The translations under genes were made by a program, and so were the position numbers. This document shows, piece by piece, positions 5,368 to 5,679 of a stretch of DNA of 5,679 bases (the stretch's first letter is position 1; each line of letters starts with the position of its first letter). The notes beneath the pieces are model-generated. The model was not told the origin of the DNA. It searched no databases and saw only the letters and a program-made list of their open reading frames with translations. The DNA is from Candidatus Kariarchaeota archaeon (lineage in GTDB: Archaea > Asgardarchaeota > Heimdallarchaeia > Heimdallarchaeales > Kariarchaeaceae): assembly GCA_016839545.1 (NCBI GenBank), contig JAEOUB010000237.1, forward strand, positions 1-5,679, written 5' to 3'.

Positions 5368-5471
5368 CGGTCCAATTGTCAACACCTTTTCCTGACAACT
5401 TCACATTTTGAATTCAGGAATTTCAAGAATTCTAGCAAAGAGGATTCTGAAATGACGTCTCTACCGATAGC

Positions 5472-5478
5472 TATAAAG
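5472..5478 (+). promoter_or_regulatory. TATA box of the tRNA-Ala gene
   Basis: TATAAAG is centred about 30 bases before the first base of the mature tRNA. Archaeal RNA polymerase would start near 5500, leaving only a few bases to be removed by RNase P. It is the best-looking promoter in the window. Confidence 0.6.
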
Positions 5479-5504
5479 ATTGGACTTTAGGACTTTTGTA
5501 TGTT

Positions 5505-5578
5505 GGGCTGGTAGCTCAGACCGGTAGAGCGCTTCGCTTGCACCGAAGCGGCCGCGGGTTCAAATCCCGTCCAGTCCA
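5505..5578 (+). tRNA. tRNA-Ala (anticodon UGC)
   Basis: A complete 74-base cloverleaf can be folded by eye. The acceptor stem is GGGCTGG with CCAGTCC plus discriminator A at 5578. The D arm is GCTC/GAGC with a nine-base loop. The anticodon stem is CTTCG/CGAAG with loop CTTGCAC, anticodon TGC at 5539-5541. A five-base variable loop follows, then the T arm GCGGG/CCCGT with loop TTCAAAT. The third acceptor pair is G5507-T5575, the G3:U70 pair that is the identity element for alanyl-tRNA synthetase. There is no intron, and the 3' CCA is not encoded, so it must be added enzymatically. Confidence 0.98.
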
Positions 5579-5679
5579 TCCCTTTTTTCCGTTGTTGAGA
5601 AATATGACTTATTAAACTCTAAATACATCGGTCTTTCAATTCTCGGTTTTATCAGGTAATACAACTCTCGTGCGATCTC
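5560..5679 (-). CDS. Doubtful C-terminal end of an unrecognised protein (runs off window)
   Basis: One minus-strand frame is open from the window end to a TGA at 5560-5562, about 39 residues, including ARELYYLIKPRIERPMYLEF and then a polar tail. The other two minus frames are closed within about 40 bases of the window edge. The composition is protein-like, but the frame runs antisense through the tRNA terminator and 19 bases of the tRNA itself. That makes a real coding end there doubtful. I see no recognisable family. Nothing else is visible in 5589-5679. Confidence 0.25.
   Translation of the reverse strand, partial: EIARELYYLIKPRIERPMYLEFNKSYFSTTEKRDGLDGI
5583..5588 (+). terminator. T-run terminator after tRNA-Ala
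   Basis: Six consecutive T residues begin five bases after the discriminator base. Short T-runs right after a stable RNA are the usual archaeal terminators. Confidence 0.6.

Noticed and set aside
5410..5432. Two GAATTC hexamers flanking an AT-rich core upstream of the tRNA
   Set aside because: The inner bases do not continue the symmetry, and such AT-rich hexamers are common at this composition.
1..5679. CRISPR array, insertion sequence or attachment site
   Set aside because: I found no spaced repeats, transposase-like frame, terminal inverted repeats or duplicated tRNA end in the window.

Overview
The window is archaeal. It encodes ribosomal proteins S19e, L39e and L31e, a PDCD5-family DNA-binding protein and translation factor aIF6, a set shared by archaea and eukaryotes and absent from bacteria. 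The genes are compact, intronless and preceded by archaeal/bacterial-type Shine-Dalgarno sequences (variants of AGGTGAT). Base composition looks moderately AT-rich. The complex I-like nuo genes imply a lineage with a membrane quinone- or phenazine-type respiratory chain, but I cannot fix the phylum from the sequence alone. Asgard, Thermoplasmata-like and TACK-related lineages all remain possible.

Layout. 1-471 (+): 3' end of an unrecognised protein. 473-724 (-): small YhbY/CRM-type RNA-binding protein, convergent with it and separated by one base. 725-893: divergent promoter region. 894-2905 (+): a tight translation operon, rpS19e - PDCD5 - rpL39e - rpL31e - aIF6. L39e (51 aa) is easily overlooked. 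2927-4895 (-): an operon of three complex I-like genes in the order nuoA-nuoC-nuoD, linked by 1-base TAATG stop/start overlaps and lacking nuoB. 5003-5317/5338 (-): a small acidic, TerB-like helical protein with two copies of an ED-x-x-I-[ST]-x-DE motif, preceded by a 12-bp perfect direct repeat. 5505-5578 (+): tRNA-Ala(UGC) with a good TATA box and a T-run terminator. 5560-5679 (-): a doubtful open frame reaching the window end.

How the parts work together. The first block is for translation: 40S-like subunit protein S19e, 60S-like proteins L31e and L39e at the exit-tunnel region, the anti-association/biogenesis factor aIF6, and a YhbY-type pre-ribosome-binding protein across the divergent promoter. 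The second block encodes one small membrane subunit (NuoA) and the two quinone-side peripheral-arm subunits (NuoC, NuoD) of a complex I-like oxidoreductase. The remaining subunits must lie elsewhere if the complex is functional.

The most interesting signal is in NuoD. It keeps the quinone-pocket residues of complex I (H19, Y68, D120), yet has cysteines (C67, C362) exactly where [NiFe]-hydrogenases carry their two terminal nickel ligands. The two bridging-ligand positions are acidic (E70, D365). I did not find a clearly new multi-gene system.
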